Assembly (NCBI GenBank): GCA_032718475.1
Contig: JAUCBJ010005855.1
Location: forward strand, 1 to 64,000
DNA: 64,000 nt
Reading direction: 5' to 3'
DNA from: Nemertoderma westbladi
Taxonomy: Eukaryota; Xenacoelomorpha; Nemertodermatida; Nemertodermatidae
Below the pieces are notes generated by a model. It was not told where the DNA came from. It made no database searches and saw only the letters and a list, made by a program, of their open reading frames with translations. The position numbers were made by a program, and so were the translations under genes. Positions 11,456 to 22,306 of this stretch are shown here, in pieces; the first letter of the stretch is position 1; each line of letters opens with the position of its first letter.

Positions 11456-14400
11456 CTACGCAGGATAAACTTGCACTTCACACACCGTCAGGTGCTCGTT
11501 TCTTCCTTGATACACCACCACATACCGCCCACTCTTTCCGTGGCAAGATAACGTGGTGACGTCACTACCATCGTTGATTGTACCACAAAGATTATTAGTG
11601 TTGCTAGCGAGACTACGGAGGTATGAATCAGAAAGGCTATCCACCACAAATACCTGTAAAAATGTAATGTAACTAATTACAATAGGTGAGCGGAGAAAGG
11701 TGGGACAAAATTATACATTGATAATAATCAATTATGATCTGCCAATTTTGCCCTAACAAAGATACAAGATTTTTTATTAGAGATTTTTTTATTTAAGAGT
11801 TATATTACAAGATAGAAATGAGCGCTGTAAAACAAATTTATCCACATATAAATTTTAAAAATTGAACGAAAAGTGAAACCTGGTATTCTTCACATCGGGC
11901 GTATTTAAATATCTCAGCTTTCAGAATTTATGGTTTTAGAGGCGTATATTTAATCTTTCTTACAAGTTATAAATCCCTTTCTACCATATTTTTAAAACGA
12001 CGACGATTTTTATATTATTATAAATTGTAAAATAACAGCATATAATTAATTGACAATAATTTTTCTTGTCCGTTTAAATCACACATAATGTCAATTTTTT
12101 TACTTTTTATGTCCGCATGTAGCCTAAACAGTTAAATGAGAGAATGATGGTAATTAATAAACATATTTCAGAATTTTAGTACCGGCTGAACGGCTACCTT
12201 TTAAATAATTAATAAATTTTAGATAATTGATATATATCTGGACAATCATTTAAAATGGATCGACTACTGTAATGTTATGGGTAGCTGTAGTGGTACCTCT
12301 AAATCTATAATGTAGTTCTAAACTAACAGATCAGTCCTCATACAATGTGTTCGAGAAATCTACTTATTCCCATTTGATAGCGAAAACACACTGATATCGA
12401 AAATATCGGGTCGGTTTTAGCTAAAAAGCAAAGAGGTTGTGCCAATATAGGATACTGTATATAGGATACATATGTATATAGGAACATATAGGATACTGTA
12501 TACAACTGTAGCCTACGTAATGTAAAATACTGTAATGACGGGGTAAAATGTTCCTTTTCCCCAATTGGTAAAGTGGTATTTATTGTTTTGGTTAGAAACA
12601 CCCGCTCTGTAACCTGCTACTTTCCATCAATTGGTAATTGTGATCGTTTATTATTGTTTTAGTTAGAAAAGCCCGCCTATATACGGTAACATGCTCCTTT
12701 CCCCCAATACGTAAAGTTTATTGTTATGGTTAGAATAGCCCTTCTATGTAACCTGCACCTTTCCCCCAATAGGTAAAGTGATCGTTTATAGTTTTGGTTA
12801 GGAAAACCCGCCTCTGGAACCTGTTCCGTTGCCTCAATATGCCTGACTCTGGAACCTGCTCCTTTGCCTCAATGGGTATAGTGATCGTTTATTGTTTTTG
12901 TTACAAAAGACCATCTATGTAACCTGTTCCTTTCCTTAATTTGATAAAGTGACTGTTTATTATTTTGGTTAGAAAATACCGCCTCTGTAACCTGCTCCAT
13001 TCCCTCAATTAGTTAATTGATCGTTTATTGTTTTGGTTAGAAAATCCCGCCTCTGTAACCTGATCTTTTCCCTCAATTAGTTAAGAGATCGTTTATTGTT
13101 TTGGTTAGAAAATCCCGCCACTGTAACCTGCTCCTTTCGCTGATTTGGTAAAGTGACCGTTTATTGTTTTGGTTAGAAAGCCCGCCTCTGTAACCTGCTC
13201 CTTTCTTTCATTTGGTAAAATGACTGTTTATTGTTTTGGTTAGAAAATCCCATCTCTGTAACCTGCTCCTTTCCCTCAATTAGTTAAGTGATCGTTTATT
13301 GTTTTGGTTAGAAAAGCGTGCTTCTGAACCTGCTCCTTTCCATCAATTGGTAATTGTTTTTGACTATAAAATTAGTGTTTTGCTACGTCACATGATAATG
13401 GATTATCGACAACAACTACAAACTATTAAACAATTAAAATTACCACAGGCGCATATGGAAATCTTTCTTATAGTCTATAAATCATGGAATTTTGAATGTT
13501 TTGCCACAATTATTGTAAATTAAACTGTCTGACAGTCAATAAATCAACAAATTTTTAATGTTTTGGCACAGGCATAGTGAAATCACCTGTCCGACAGCCC
13601 AGAAATCAGCTATCTGACAGTTTGAAATAATACATACATACTGTAAAAAGTCATTAAACGGACAACAAAAGTCATTATCCACAAATCGTAAAAAAGGCGG
13701 AGAAAAAAAGTCAAATAAACGGACATAAAAAGTCACTGCCTAAGTGATTCCATTACCTTGGCACCGATAATTCTATCACTGCAGCAGTCTTTCCTGTTGT
13801 ACACCTTAACGTATCCAATTTGTTTCGAGTTACCAAGATCAACGTGCCACCACCCTGGGGCGATGTTATCGGAGTGGGTGCACGATTTACCGCCGTTAAA
13901 GTCACCGTTGGTGTTGCCATCGTTACCATGAGAAGCGGCCCCGTTTACATTCGATTGGGTATCCTGCCCAGCTGGTAGACCAACTGCAATGTTACCAGGC
14001 CCGACCTCGACCTATTAATTATTATACTCTATATAATAAAATCTAAGTTAATGGAAGGCAAAATCAACAACTACTTACGTAAATACAACCGATTAGATAT
14101 TTCAGATGGTTAACCTGACATATATAAATATATATGGGCCTCTGGTATTTAAAGAAACTTAAATCGCGTTTTACCTCACACAGAGTAAGATAGTCGGGGC
14201 ATGGTTGGTAGACTACAAGATAACGACCCATGTTACTGTTACAATCAATTCGGATGACACTGTCACCGCAAGTTACTTCACCGCATCGATAAGCTCCAGA
14301 TGACTGGATTCCTCTAAGGTAGCTGTCAGATATATCGTTGGTAAGGTACACCTTGATAATAAATTTAAAAAAAAAAAAGTTATCCAAAAACATACTGCTA

Positions 14401-15253
14401 AACAATATCGGTACGGTACTGTAGTAGTGCTTATTACAAATAACAAGCCCGCAGTTTACATAAAATCAAACCGACCTTTCTAAATTCCAGTTACAAATAT
14501 TAATAACAAACCATATTTTACGGCCAAAAAAAGGGCGAGTACAAAAGAAAGACCCAAGACTTTACTCCCCGTTCTGTACAAGACAAAGAGGTAAATTCGT
14601 GTTAAGGCCCAAAGAGCATTAGCTCCCACTCTGACATTTAAAGGAGCACGTTAGTGAGGAACTGAGTGTTGGAGGAATCAAAACAATAAACGAAAGTTAA
14701 CACATGTTACAAGATTATGCAGGTCTTTATAATTGTGTCTTTGTTTTGTTCTCACCCCCAAGAAGTACTTAAAAGTGTAACGTTTAATATCATTTTTTTT
14801 AAACACTGCACTCAGTATAAAAATATCATCACGAAGTCCAAATTACCTGCGCTCCAATAATCCGGTCAGCGCAGCAGTCCTGTCGATTGTAGATGGTAAC
14901 CATACCAACGGACGGCTGTTTGCCACCTTCTAACAGGTCTACATGCCACCATCCAGGGACTATATTGTCGGTGTGGGTGCACGATTTCCCATCGTAATCC
15001 TGGTCCCTGTTTCCATCCACTGCGTTGCCTGCACCACCGTTGGCGTTGTATGTGGTATCCTGAGAAATTATAATCGTTCTAAATAAAATCGTGGGCGAAT
15101 TCAGAACCGTGATATTTGAGGAAAAAATACAATTTAGAAAATTAAAGGGATATCATGAAATAACTCACTCACCTGCCCAGTTGGTTTCTTGAGAGCAAGA
15201 TTGGTCGCCGAGGCAACGGCCACAAACAGAGTAAAAACTAATAGTGAACGCAT
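11456..15253 (-). CDS. Secreted fucolectin-type lectin with two FTP (F5/8 type C-like) domains, 5 exons
   Basis: Exons on the minus strand are 15253-15173, 15059-14847, 14351-14175, 14011-13757 and 11653-11456. They are 81, 213, 177, 255 and 198 bp, all multiples of three, joined by GT-AG introns in phase 0, giving 307 residues. Exon 1 encodes a signal peptide (MRSLLVFTLFVAVASA) and the domain start. Exons 2-3 form domain 1 and exons 4-5 domain 2. Each domain has SCTHxDNI, PGWWHVDL, YNRxDCCxDRIIGA, ISDSYLR or LSDSYLR, and a final LTxCEV. The His and two Arg match the fucose-binding residues known in fucolectins, and the CysCys pair is also typical. The second intron of each domain falls at the same place, after DRIIGA(Q/K). 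Domain 1's first intron, after the GQ, is absent from domain 2. Stop TAG is at 11456-11458, with AATAAA just downstream (11436-11441). Such proteins usually bind fucosylated glycans in innate immunity. A recently inserted LTR element begins 0.6 kb upstream. Confidence 0.88.
12540..13365. repeat. ~68-bp minisatellite inside the last intron of the lectin gene
   Basis: About a dozen diverged units of the pattern 'aacctgctcctttcc...caatt...gatcgtttattgttttggttagaaaa.cccgcctctgt'. The tract lies wholly in intron 4 (11654-13756). A single related unit appears in inverse orientation at about 49040-49115. Confidence 0.85.
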
Positions 15254-15357
15254 GTTGGTGGAAATGGGTTGAAATGGTCTAAATGGTCGTGTTGGGAAAA
15301 TAACTTTTGTTACTTTTGTTGAGTAATTGTGAGAATTAAGATAGATAGCACAGCTAT

Positions 15358-15555
15358 AAGTATTATGGATATGCGGGTTAAAGAAGGACTTTAACATAAT
15401 TATCAACCACATGCTGTACATCTATATCCTATTCACTACAATAAATGTTCTGTACAAGTATTATTGATATGCGGCTTAAAGAAGGACTTTAATATATGAT
15501 CAACCACATGCTGTTTCATCTAGAGGCCTATCCATTCACTACACAAATTGTTCTG
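15358..15555. repeat. 98-bp tandem duplication upstream of the lectin start
   Basis: The stretch starting 'aagtattatggatatgcgg' at 15358 recurs from 15456 with moderate differences. It contains 'ttaaagaaggacttta' and 'caaccacatgctgt' in both copies. It begins about 105 bp upstream of the lectin ATG, so it may fall in the promoter. Confidence 0.75.
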
Positions 15556-15852
15556 TACAAGTTCTGTAGTTATGTTACTAGAATTCCAGGGGTAGTTTTA
15601 CCGTAATCTACTAAATAGCCATATGTTAGAATTTTCAAAATGTAGGCCGGTGTTCGGACACTTCCCCCCCGGCCATTTGGTAAGGTCAACGGACCGCTTG
15701 TATCCAGATAAGTTGTATCCAATTTTCCTTTCGTAGCTCAGAAAGTGATCTTTTGCATCCCGATTTTACATTTTATAACCAAGTTTTATCAATGCAATTA
15801 CATCGTATTGTTTGCTAATCTTTAAACAATTAATTATATTAGATGACCTATA
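15556..15852. other. Intergenic stretch between lectin promoter and BEL-1 5' LTR
   Basis: AT-rich, with no coding or repeat that I can support. It ends at the LTR start, where the five flanking bases are CTATA. Confidence 0.5.
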
Positions 15853-15988
15853 TGATGAATTATTTCACTATAAGGTAGCATTTGTAGTTTAACTTTAACG
15901 TAAAAACTTTCGAAAATCCGACGCATTTTGATTAAGTTACAGTAATGTAATATGCCTATTCATATTTGTACACATAAAACCCTTAGGT

Positions 15989-16066
15989 ACTCTCGTGGCG
16001 TAGTGGTCAGATGGTTAAGGCGTTGGTTACATTACATAGGTTACGAGTTCGAATCCCGGTCGGGAA
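15989..16066 (+). promoter_or_regulatory. tRNA-derived block with A and B boxes inside the LTR
   Basis: TGGCGTAGTGG (15996-16006) fits the Pol III A-box pattern and GAGTTCGAATCCC (16045-16057) the B box, at tRNA-like spacing. Acceptor and T-stem pairing are poor, so this is not a functional tRNA gene. It resembles the head of a tRNA-derived SINE. The same block is in the 3' LTR (33282-33359) and the minus-strand LTR (about 54508-54593). Confidence 0.65.
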
Positions 16067-16141
16067 ATTTGTATTTTGGGGCCATTTATTTTCGTTTGGT
16101 GCTAATTGGTAGGCCAATGAGAAGCGTACAACGTAGCGAAT

Positions 16142-16373
16142 GATGAGCCAGGCCAATCATAGGGCATAAATTATCTTATTGCTCAAATGTGAGGCAGTGG
16201 AAAATTCTGTTAGGATTCCATGTCCCAGATTAGTGTAAGGGCCGGATTGCGTTGAACGATGAGCTGGGCCAATCATAGGGCACGAAGCACTTTATTGCTC
16301 AAATGTGAAGCTGTGGAAAATTCTGTTTAGTTTCCATGTGCGATATTTAGTATAAAAGGCCGGTTTGCCTTCG
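16142..16373 (+). promoter_or_regulatory. Duplicated 116-bp promoter unit with CCAAT boxes and TATA
   Basis: Two units start at GATGAGC (16142 and 16258). Each has GGCCAATCATAGGGCA, TATTGCTCAAATGTGA and GTGGAAAATTCTGTT. The downstream unit ends in TATAAAAG (16351-16358), a good TATA box. The upstream unit has the decayed TAGTGTAAGG at the matching place. The minus-strand LTR has only one unit, so the duplication arose within this lineage or was lost there. Confidence 0.65.
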
Positions 16374-16935
16374 GTTATCACTCTTACTTACTTCTTAGAA
16401 CCTAAATCCTTACTCTTGTAAAAATTAGTTTATTCGGTTTCTTGTTGAAACTTCGTTTGATAATTCCTTTGTAAAACTGTAAATATACTGCAAATTCCTG
16501 AACATGTTTTCTTTTGGTCCAACTTTGGGACAGCCAAACATCAGGAAGATGGCAGCCTAGACCGTTAGGCCGTAAGCAACGCAGGGAAAAGATGTCCACA
16601 ACACGCTAGCGCCCACATTGGATTGACCGCGCACCCCCTTTGCCCCTTCGAAATACTCCACTTGCCATGCAGCGCCCGCTTTGTGAGAAAGGCAAGACTT
16701 TGTTCGACGCCCTTGCCCGCCGTAAGACCTATAGATCAGGGTAAGCGTGACGCCGTCCTGGACGCCGCAAATTTAGGATCAAATAATTATATTCAGACAG
16801 AAACACCCCCCCCCCCCCCCCCCCCCTTTGTCATGTCCTACGAACCCCTGGGTTAACCTGTACTTCCTACAGGTGCGAACTATTGCCATTCGTCAGTATG
16901 CGAGTACATATTAGGTACGGACAGCATATGTTCCA

Positions 16936-19170
16936 TAATTTAGTGATTCGTAGCACTGACTGTTTGGTACCGGTTCGCTTTGTAGAACGTACATTAGTAC
17001 CCCCCCCCCCCCCCCCCCCTGTCTGGAGTTAGCTATTTGATCAGGCAAGGAGCATTTCTGCTACCGGCACACTGCTTGGCCTAGGGAGGTTTTATTAATA
17101 TCCTACCGCGCCTTGCCACGTACTGATAGGTATTGCTGCTAACTACCGCAGCAACAAAGTTCTAGAATTAAATTAGTATACCAGATCAGCTAACGTACGG
17201 TAGCGATTAACCCCTATTTCTTATCTTACAACCAGAATCTGGTATTAGTGCCGATCCGGGTGTAGTTACTAACACCGTGGTTGCCCATTGGGTTGTGGAT
17301 AGGAAGGAGAGAGCTTTGACGTCATTTGTGAGTATAAAGTTCTACAAAACGCGACTAGTTTATTTTAGTAGCTAGCGCATGGTATCATTTCAGTCAGAAA
17401 ATCACTAAAACCTAGTAAAAGGAAATACACGAAATTGTTTTATTTGTAACACACCCACACACACACGCCCTAAAACATATTGCCCTTAGAGTTCTACTAG
17501 CTATAGCGCACTATACATTATTTTAGGTAGAAATTATCTGTATTTGTAAAATTAGGATCTGATTTAGTTGCGGCAAGAGAGAGTATTTCATTTTCGTTAT
17601 TAAACTGTTGATTTCTGTCCAGCAGTATTGTTACATTTAGGCTTGACCCTTTAGACTGATTTCGTACAGGGGGATCAGTTATCGTTACATTTAGGCACGA
17701 CCTTTTAGGCTGATTTAGACAGGGGTAATCAGCATTGTTACACTAGGTCTGTTAACCACCTAGTTCGTATATAAACCATATAAATCACACCGCGGCAAGT
17801 TACTGTATTTAGGACTGTCAGTGATAGTTAGGATTCGCTGCGCGGGGATTGTTTTTCCGTGAGTTTGGTCTGTTACTGTAACTGTACATCTGCCTCACCG
17901 GTTAGAGGACAGGTATCCTTTTGTCTAGTACGTAGGCATTAGACCCGCTCACGTACATAGAATAGATACTAGGCTCTGTTCCTCGCTTTAGTTTAGTAGT
18001 CGTTTGTGTATTGTATCTGTTTGTTTAGATATCCTGGACTGGGATTTGTTGTCAGATACTGTACGAGCCCATATACATTACTAGAGTCTCATAGTAAGAT
18101 ACATCGTTACTAGGATCTGGTAAGCGGTATACTACTGGACCCTTACAGTAGGAAGTATTTTATTAAATATCTCGACCGAAGGTGCGTGCGCATTTTAGGG
18201 TGAGATATATATATAAATATAGTTAGCTATTGTAAGTAAGAAGTACTATATAAATTAGTGTATAGTATAATTTAGATCTGTTAGCTATTGAAAGTAGGAG
18301 ATATTTAAAAATTAAGGTTAGTAAATTTAGTAATTTAGAACGTCCCCTGCTTCAGTAGGCTCTTAGGGTAGCTAGTACTTTCGTATTTAATATTTGACTA
18401 GCTAACAGTTAGTTTGTAGCACTTTGTTTTACGCTGTGTGTGTGCGGTGTTACTTTCGGTACTTGAAAAGGTACATAGGGTTTAAAGACCAATTTGTATC
18501 GGTACCTAGGAAGATTTTTCGTAAGCGTAGAAGTAAAACTCTCACCTTCGACCTTTTCAGGACTCAAGGACTCATTTCTGGACCGCTTCGAGGATTAGAC
18601 CGCTTTTCGCAAAGTTTGGGAGACAATAAATTCGTCCGCGCCGCCGAAAAACGGAAAGACCCACGTCCGGTTTGTATTTGGGAATTTGTACGACTGGAAG
18701 ATCAAAGGAACGTAAGTTTTACGACTCGCGTCGTTCAAACTTAAGAAAGCACAGTAGTACTCAAAATTTGTGGGTTTCACTGTCTATTAGTAGTGTTGTT
18801 TGTACTTATTTTCCCGTTAGACGTTGCTGTTTAGCCTATTATTTGTACTTGTTGATCTATATTTTGTTAACGTATATCGTTATCTCATTTATTCGTACAA
18901 ATTTAGCCGGTAGGCTAGATTACTACTTATTTTATTATATACTTTGTTAGTTTATTTGTACCGGTTAGGATATATATATGATATATATATATATCAAGGT
19001 AAGTTTGACATTTGTACATTTCGACATTTTGACATTTCGACATTCTGACTTGTTGATTTATTTGTACCGGTTAGGGTATATATATACTATATATACCAAG
19101 GTAAGTTTGACACTTCAACATTCAGACACTTTGACATTTTATTACCCGTACTTGACGTATATAATAAGAC
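16936..19170 (+). other. BEL-1 5' leader, 2.2 kb
   Basis: Runs from the LTR end to the gag ATG. It holds a 20-C tract at 17000-17019, the segment 17904-18150 that recurs at 49889 and 51147, and duplicated TACCGGTTAGG motifs with TA-rich palindromes at 18958-19095. Three strong splice-donor-like sites occur: AACGTAAGT near 18710, and CAAGGTAAGT near 18995 and 19098. No clear TGG-type primer-binding site directly follows the LTR. A 106-residue frame at 18424-18744 is not convincingly conserved. Confidence 0.7.
17904..18150 (+). repeat. Leader segment also present at 49889 and 51147
   Basis: The stretch from AGAGGACAGG to CTACTGGAC matches, in inverse orientation, repeats at 49889-50200 and 51147-51423. 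This copy lacks about 80 bp near its 3' end and is missing altogether from the minus-strand leader at 51867-53723. Confidence 0.8.
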
Positions 19171-22100
19171 ATGAGTGACACACCCCATTCGACGAGATAC
19201 CCACCTACCGACTATGACTCGTGCGACCCGGACAGATCGACAGTAGACGAACCAAGAAGGAGAACCCGAGATTCCACCGATGTCACACCGCTTGCGTCAC
19301 CGGTACCCCGAACGGAAATACCGGAAACCGCAACGCGTGGCGACGGCAGAATCGAAGATTTCCTTACCGTCCCGCAGACTAGATCACGGGAACCGGACAT
19401 GGTAAGTTCGACTGGAAGCCAGGAGAACGTTATTAGAAGTATAGGAGGACACATGGCCCAGATTACTCGGATCCTCGGAGAAGGTTTTCGCGTTTTACGC
19501 GAGTTAACCGCCCCGATGTCGAGATATGAGTTCTACACCTTACAGGTAAGGATAGAAAGTAGGGTACATGCCTCCGTAGATAAACTTAAAGGTTTACATG
19601 AACTTGCAGAGTTGCGCGGCGACAACTTTACTCAGGTAAAGATAGTAGATAAATTAGTAAGTGCGAGAGAAAGCATTATCCAGTTTAAGTCAGTAATAAG
19701 ATTGGCTCAACAGGAGCAGTTTGACCAACTGCTAGGTGAGTCAGTTTCGGACGCGTTGTTACAACCCGAAGAGGAAAAAGAACTCTACTGCCTGGACAGA
19801 AGGTTGGAAACGCTTACCAATTTTCTTCGTAGATGTGGCGTACCGATCGACGAACCGGAAGTCGAACCGCGAGGGACGACGGAAGTTCTCACTACGGAAG
19901 GCTCGCGAGCCTACCAACATCCACCACTGGATAGATCGTTCGTTAGCGTACGGAGCGACGTTGGCAACGTTGGCGACGTTAGTAAAACAGCGTCTGTAAT
20001 TACTCGACAACAACAGGAGGTTGCACGCCGACAACAAGTCGCCGAGGAAGAAGCGCAACACCAGATGGCACAGATCGCCATCGAAGGAGAGAAACAACAT
20101 AGAGAGGACGAGGCAAGAATTGCGCAACTCAAGGCGCAAGCCGAATTCGAAGCTTCGGAAATGCGCAGACTGGAGGAGGACTTAGCGCGAGAAGCGGCGG
20201 CAGCAGCCGACGAGTTAGCACGAAAGAAAGCAGCATCCGACGCTCGTGCCAAGTTGGAGGCGCGACAAATAAACGCTCGATTAGCTATACAGGAAGCGGA
20301 GTTAGCGGCACAACAACAAGTAGCGGATCGACGCGAAAGGGAGATGCAACTACAGTTCGAATTGAATCGTAGATCGCGCGAGACAGCGAACGCGCAAGCG
20401 GACCTCGAACTCGACGCGAGAGATAGATCTATAAGATCGCGAACTGGACACGACTTGTCTGCCCTGGATTGTATGGAAGCTCGATATCGCGGAATACAGA
20501 AGCAGATCGAGGAAGGAAGTGTGGGAGCGATAGATCGAGGAGAGGAGTTCGTCGAGGATTACTGTAAACGTTTTCCCCAAGTTATTCCTATGCTCAAACC
20601 CACGACTCCGATAAAACCGGTCTTCGTTACGAAACCTAAGGAAATAACGCCTGTGCGTTCGACGCAAGGCAACAGGTTTGTTGTGACGGAAATACCGCAA
20701 CCTAGGGCGACTTCATCACCAATTTTAGCAGGTAACATAACTAGTCCACCTACAGTAAGTCGTAGTCTACTTGTAGGAAGAGAGGAACCTGCGTTTATGA
20801 CCATTAAACAGGTGAGTAAACCATTACAAGTTAAACCTGTGACGTGCTGTGCAAATCCAGTTATTTACAGACCGACTACGAAACCCGACTATTTCACTCG
20901 ACCGTTGACACAATGTTCGACGCAACCTACGACTTCGTGGAAGGCTTGCGAGCCTACCGAACTACGGAGGAGGATGGATGTGGGTAGTACCCACAGGATC
21001 GGACAACGTATAGCGAGACCTACGACTTCGTGGAAGGCTTGCGAGCCTACCGAACAACGGAGAGCCGTAGATTCCAGACCACAACGGACGAAACCGAGAA
21101 TAATACGCCGGACACGAACCCGCCAGCCACCTTATCCGGACGACAGCGACTCATCTAGTGACTCGGAGTCGACGGAACGGGAAATATTCCGTACTGGAGC
21201 GGCGGAAGATTACAAACGAGAGGAGAGGTCGACGAATCCATACATCGACAATCCACCTCGAGAAACACCCCAACAGAAACCCACGTTGAAACCAGCGGAA
21301 ACGATCAGCGCTAAACAGTTCACCGAGATGACGGACAGAATAGCTCAACTCGAAGAACGACTCGAAGCGCAACCGTCGGATCGATCTCGAACCAGCGTGG
21401 AGTTGGAACAACCTAGACAACATCGACCACCGAGGAGAGAACAGGAGACTAGACGGACTCCGACACATCGAGAAGATGATCCCGTTAATAATTCCTACCG
21501 ACGAACAACGCGCGGAAGGGAGCGACTGGACGACGCCGCCGAACAGGGACGCGGACAGTTGGATTTGGTTAGCGAGATTGCGAAATTCGCGGCTAGACAC
21601 AGATTACCGGCACAGCAACCGCCGAAGTTCTCTGGCAACGCGAAACACTGGCGCACACTGGTAGACTACGTAGAGTCCCAGATCGCTAAGTGTGCTTTCA
21701 CCTCGACGGAGAAGTTTAATTACTTGCTCCAAGTTCTGTCTGGTGAGCCGAAACGATTAGCGGAACCCTTTATTGGAGTTCCCGATGCCTTCGAGTTAGC
21801 ATACGATTGTTTATATTCGATTTACGGAGGTAATGTCGCCATGGCTAAATCCATTATTGAAGACCTCTGCAGAGGAGGCAACATTTCGAGACCGATCGAC
21901 CTTTTACGACTCGCGGACGAAATAAAGAACGCTATAGGGACTTTACGGTCCATTGGACAACTCGAGTACGCTAACGCACCGACGGTTCTCATTCGAATAA
22001 TCGGTCGACTTCACCATCGACTACGACGAGACTGGCGACGCATCGAGTACCAGCGCGAAGAGGCCGGAGGGTTATTAAAACTCACCGATGTCTATCAACT

Positions 22101-22287
22101 GATTTCACGGGAGGCCGTGATCGAGACTCGATCGAACTATACCGATCACCATATCGCGGCGGAAGGGATAGCTATTTCTGCGCCGAATCGGACAAAACCG
22201 TTTCCGACGAACGCGAAAGCCGTTACTTACGCCACCCCTACTGAGACTTCTAAAGTTCTGACGCCTATCGGCACCACGCAGCCATGA
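19171..22287 (+). CDS. BEL-1 gag
   Basis: 1038 residues from the ATG at 19171, where the leader ends. The N-terminus is MSDTPHSTRYPP...CDPDRS. Residues about 276-443 are a long Glu/Gln/Arg/Ala coiled coil. Residues 650-820 are Arg/Pro/Ser-rich and disordered. Residues about 816-930 (QPPKFSGNAKHW...KFNYLLQVLSGEP) match the DUF1759 gag domain of BEL elements. Copies of the 20-bp palindrome fall at residues near 242 (EGSRAYQ), 590 and 621 (WKACEPT). The frame stops at TGA 22285, then shifts by two bases relative to the zinc-knuckle frame. In BEL-1b the same junction is in frame, so gag and pol were originally one reading frame. Gag would form the particle and bind genomic RNA. Confidence 0.85.
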   Translation: MSDTPHSTRYPPTDYDSCDPDRSTVDEPRRRTRDSTDVTPLASPVPRTEIPETATRGDGRIEDFLTVPQTRSREPDMVSSTGSQENVIRSIGGHMAQITRILGEGFRVLRELTAPMSRYEFYTLQVRIESRVHASVDKLKGLHELAELRGDNFTQVKIVDKLVSARESIIQFKSVIRLAQQEQFDQLLGESVSDALLQPEEEKELYCLDRRLETLTNFLRRCGVPIDEPEVEPRGTTEVLTTEGSRAYQHPPLDRSFVSVRSDVGNVGDVSKTASVITRQQQEVARRQQVAEEEAQHQMAQIAIEGEKQHREDEARIAQLKAQAEFEASEMRRLEEDLAREAAAAADELARKKAASDARAKLEARQINARLAIQEAELAAQQQVADRREREMQLQFELNRRSRETANAQADLELDARDRSIRSRTGHDLSALDCMEARYRGIQKQIEEGSVGAIDRGEEFVEDYCKRFPQVIPMLKPTTPIKPVFVTKPKEITPVRSTQGNRFVVTEIPQPRATSSPILAGNITSPPTVSRSLLVGREEPAFMTIKQVSKPLQVKPVTCCANPVIYRPTTKPDYFTRPLTQCSTQPTTSWKACEPTELRRRMDVGSTHRIGQRIARPTTSWKACEPTEQRRAVDSRPQRTKPRIIRRTRTRQPPYPDDSDSSSDSESTEREIFRTGAAEDYKREERSTNPYIDNPPRETPQQKPTLKPAETISAKQFTEMTDRIAQLEERLEAQPSDRSRTSVELEQPRQHRPPRREQETRRTPTHREDDPVNNSYRRTTRGRERLDDAAEQGRGQLDLVSEIAKFAARHRLPAQQPPKFSGNAKHWRTLVDYVESQIAKCAFTSTEKFNYLLQVLSGEPKRLAEPFIGVPDAFELAYDCLYSIYGGNVAMAKSIIEDLCRGGNISRPIDLLRLADEIKNAIGTLRSIGQLEYANAPTVLIRIIGRLHHRLRRDWRRIEYQREEAGGLLKLTDVYQLISREAVIETRSNYTDHHIAAEGIAISAPNRTKPFPTNAKAVTYATPTETSKVLTPIGTTQP
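19896..19915 (+). repeat. 20-bp palindromic motif, BEL-1 copy 1 (gag)
   Basis: GGAAGGCTCGCGAGCCTACC; the inner 14 bp are a perfect palindrome. Read as EGSRAYQ. Confidence 0.95.
20939..20958 (+). repeat. 20-bp palindromic motif, BEL-1 copy 2 (gag)
   Basis: GGAAGGCTTGCGAGCCTACC, read as WKACEPT. The flanks (acctacgacttcgt before, gaac after) are shared with copy 3. Confidence 0.95.
21032..21051 (+). repeat. 20-bp palindromic motif, BEL-1 copy 3 (gag)
   Basis: Same sequence, frame and flanks as copy 2, 93 bp downstream: a local tandem duplication including the motif. Confidence 0.95.
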
Positions 22288-22306
22288 CAACAGTTGCCGG
22301 CACTTT

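Larger units (their letters stand above)
15853..16935 (+). repeat. 5' LTR of BEL-1
   Basis: 1083 bp, TG...CA ends, matched by 33146-34235. It contains a tRNA-like block with Pol III A- and B-box-like sequences, a 116-bp duplicated promoter unit with CCAAT boxes, a TATA box at 16351 and a 21-C tract at 16806-16826. The short frames across it are not genes. Confidence 0.9.

Noticed and set aside
15989-16066. Functional tRNA gene
   Set aside because: A and B boxes are present, but acceptor and T-stem pairing are poor and the block lies inside an LTR in all three copies.
15952-16143. Plus-strand 63-residue frame, repeated at 33245
   Set aside because: It reads through the tRNA-like block of the LTR; repetition reflects the LTR pair, not a gene.
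18424-18744. 106-residue frame in the BEL-1 leader as an extra gene
   Set aside because: The BEL-1c counterpart has a frame-shifting base loss and no known motif is seen; more likely leader sequence.
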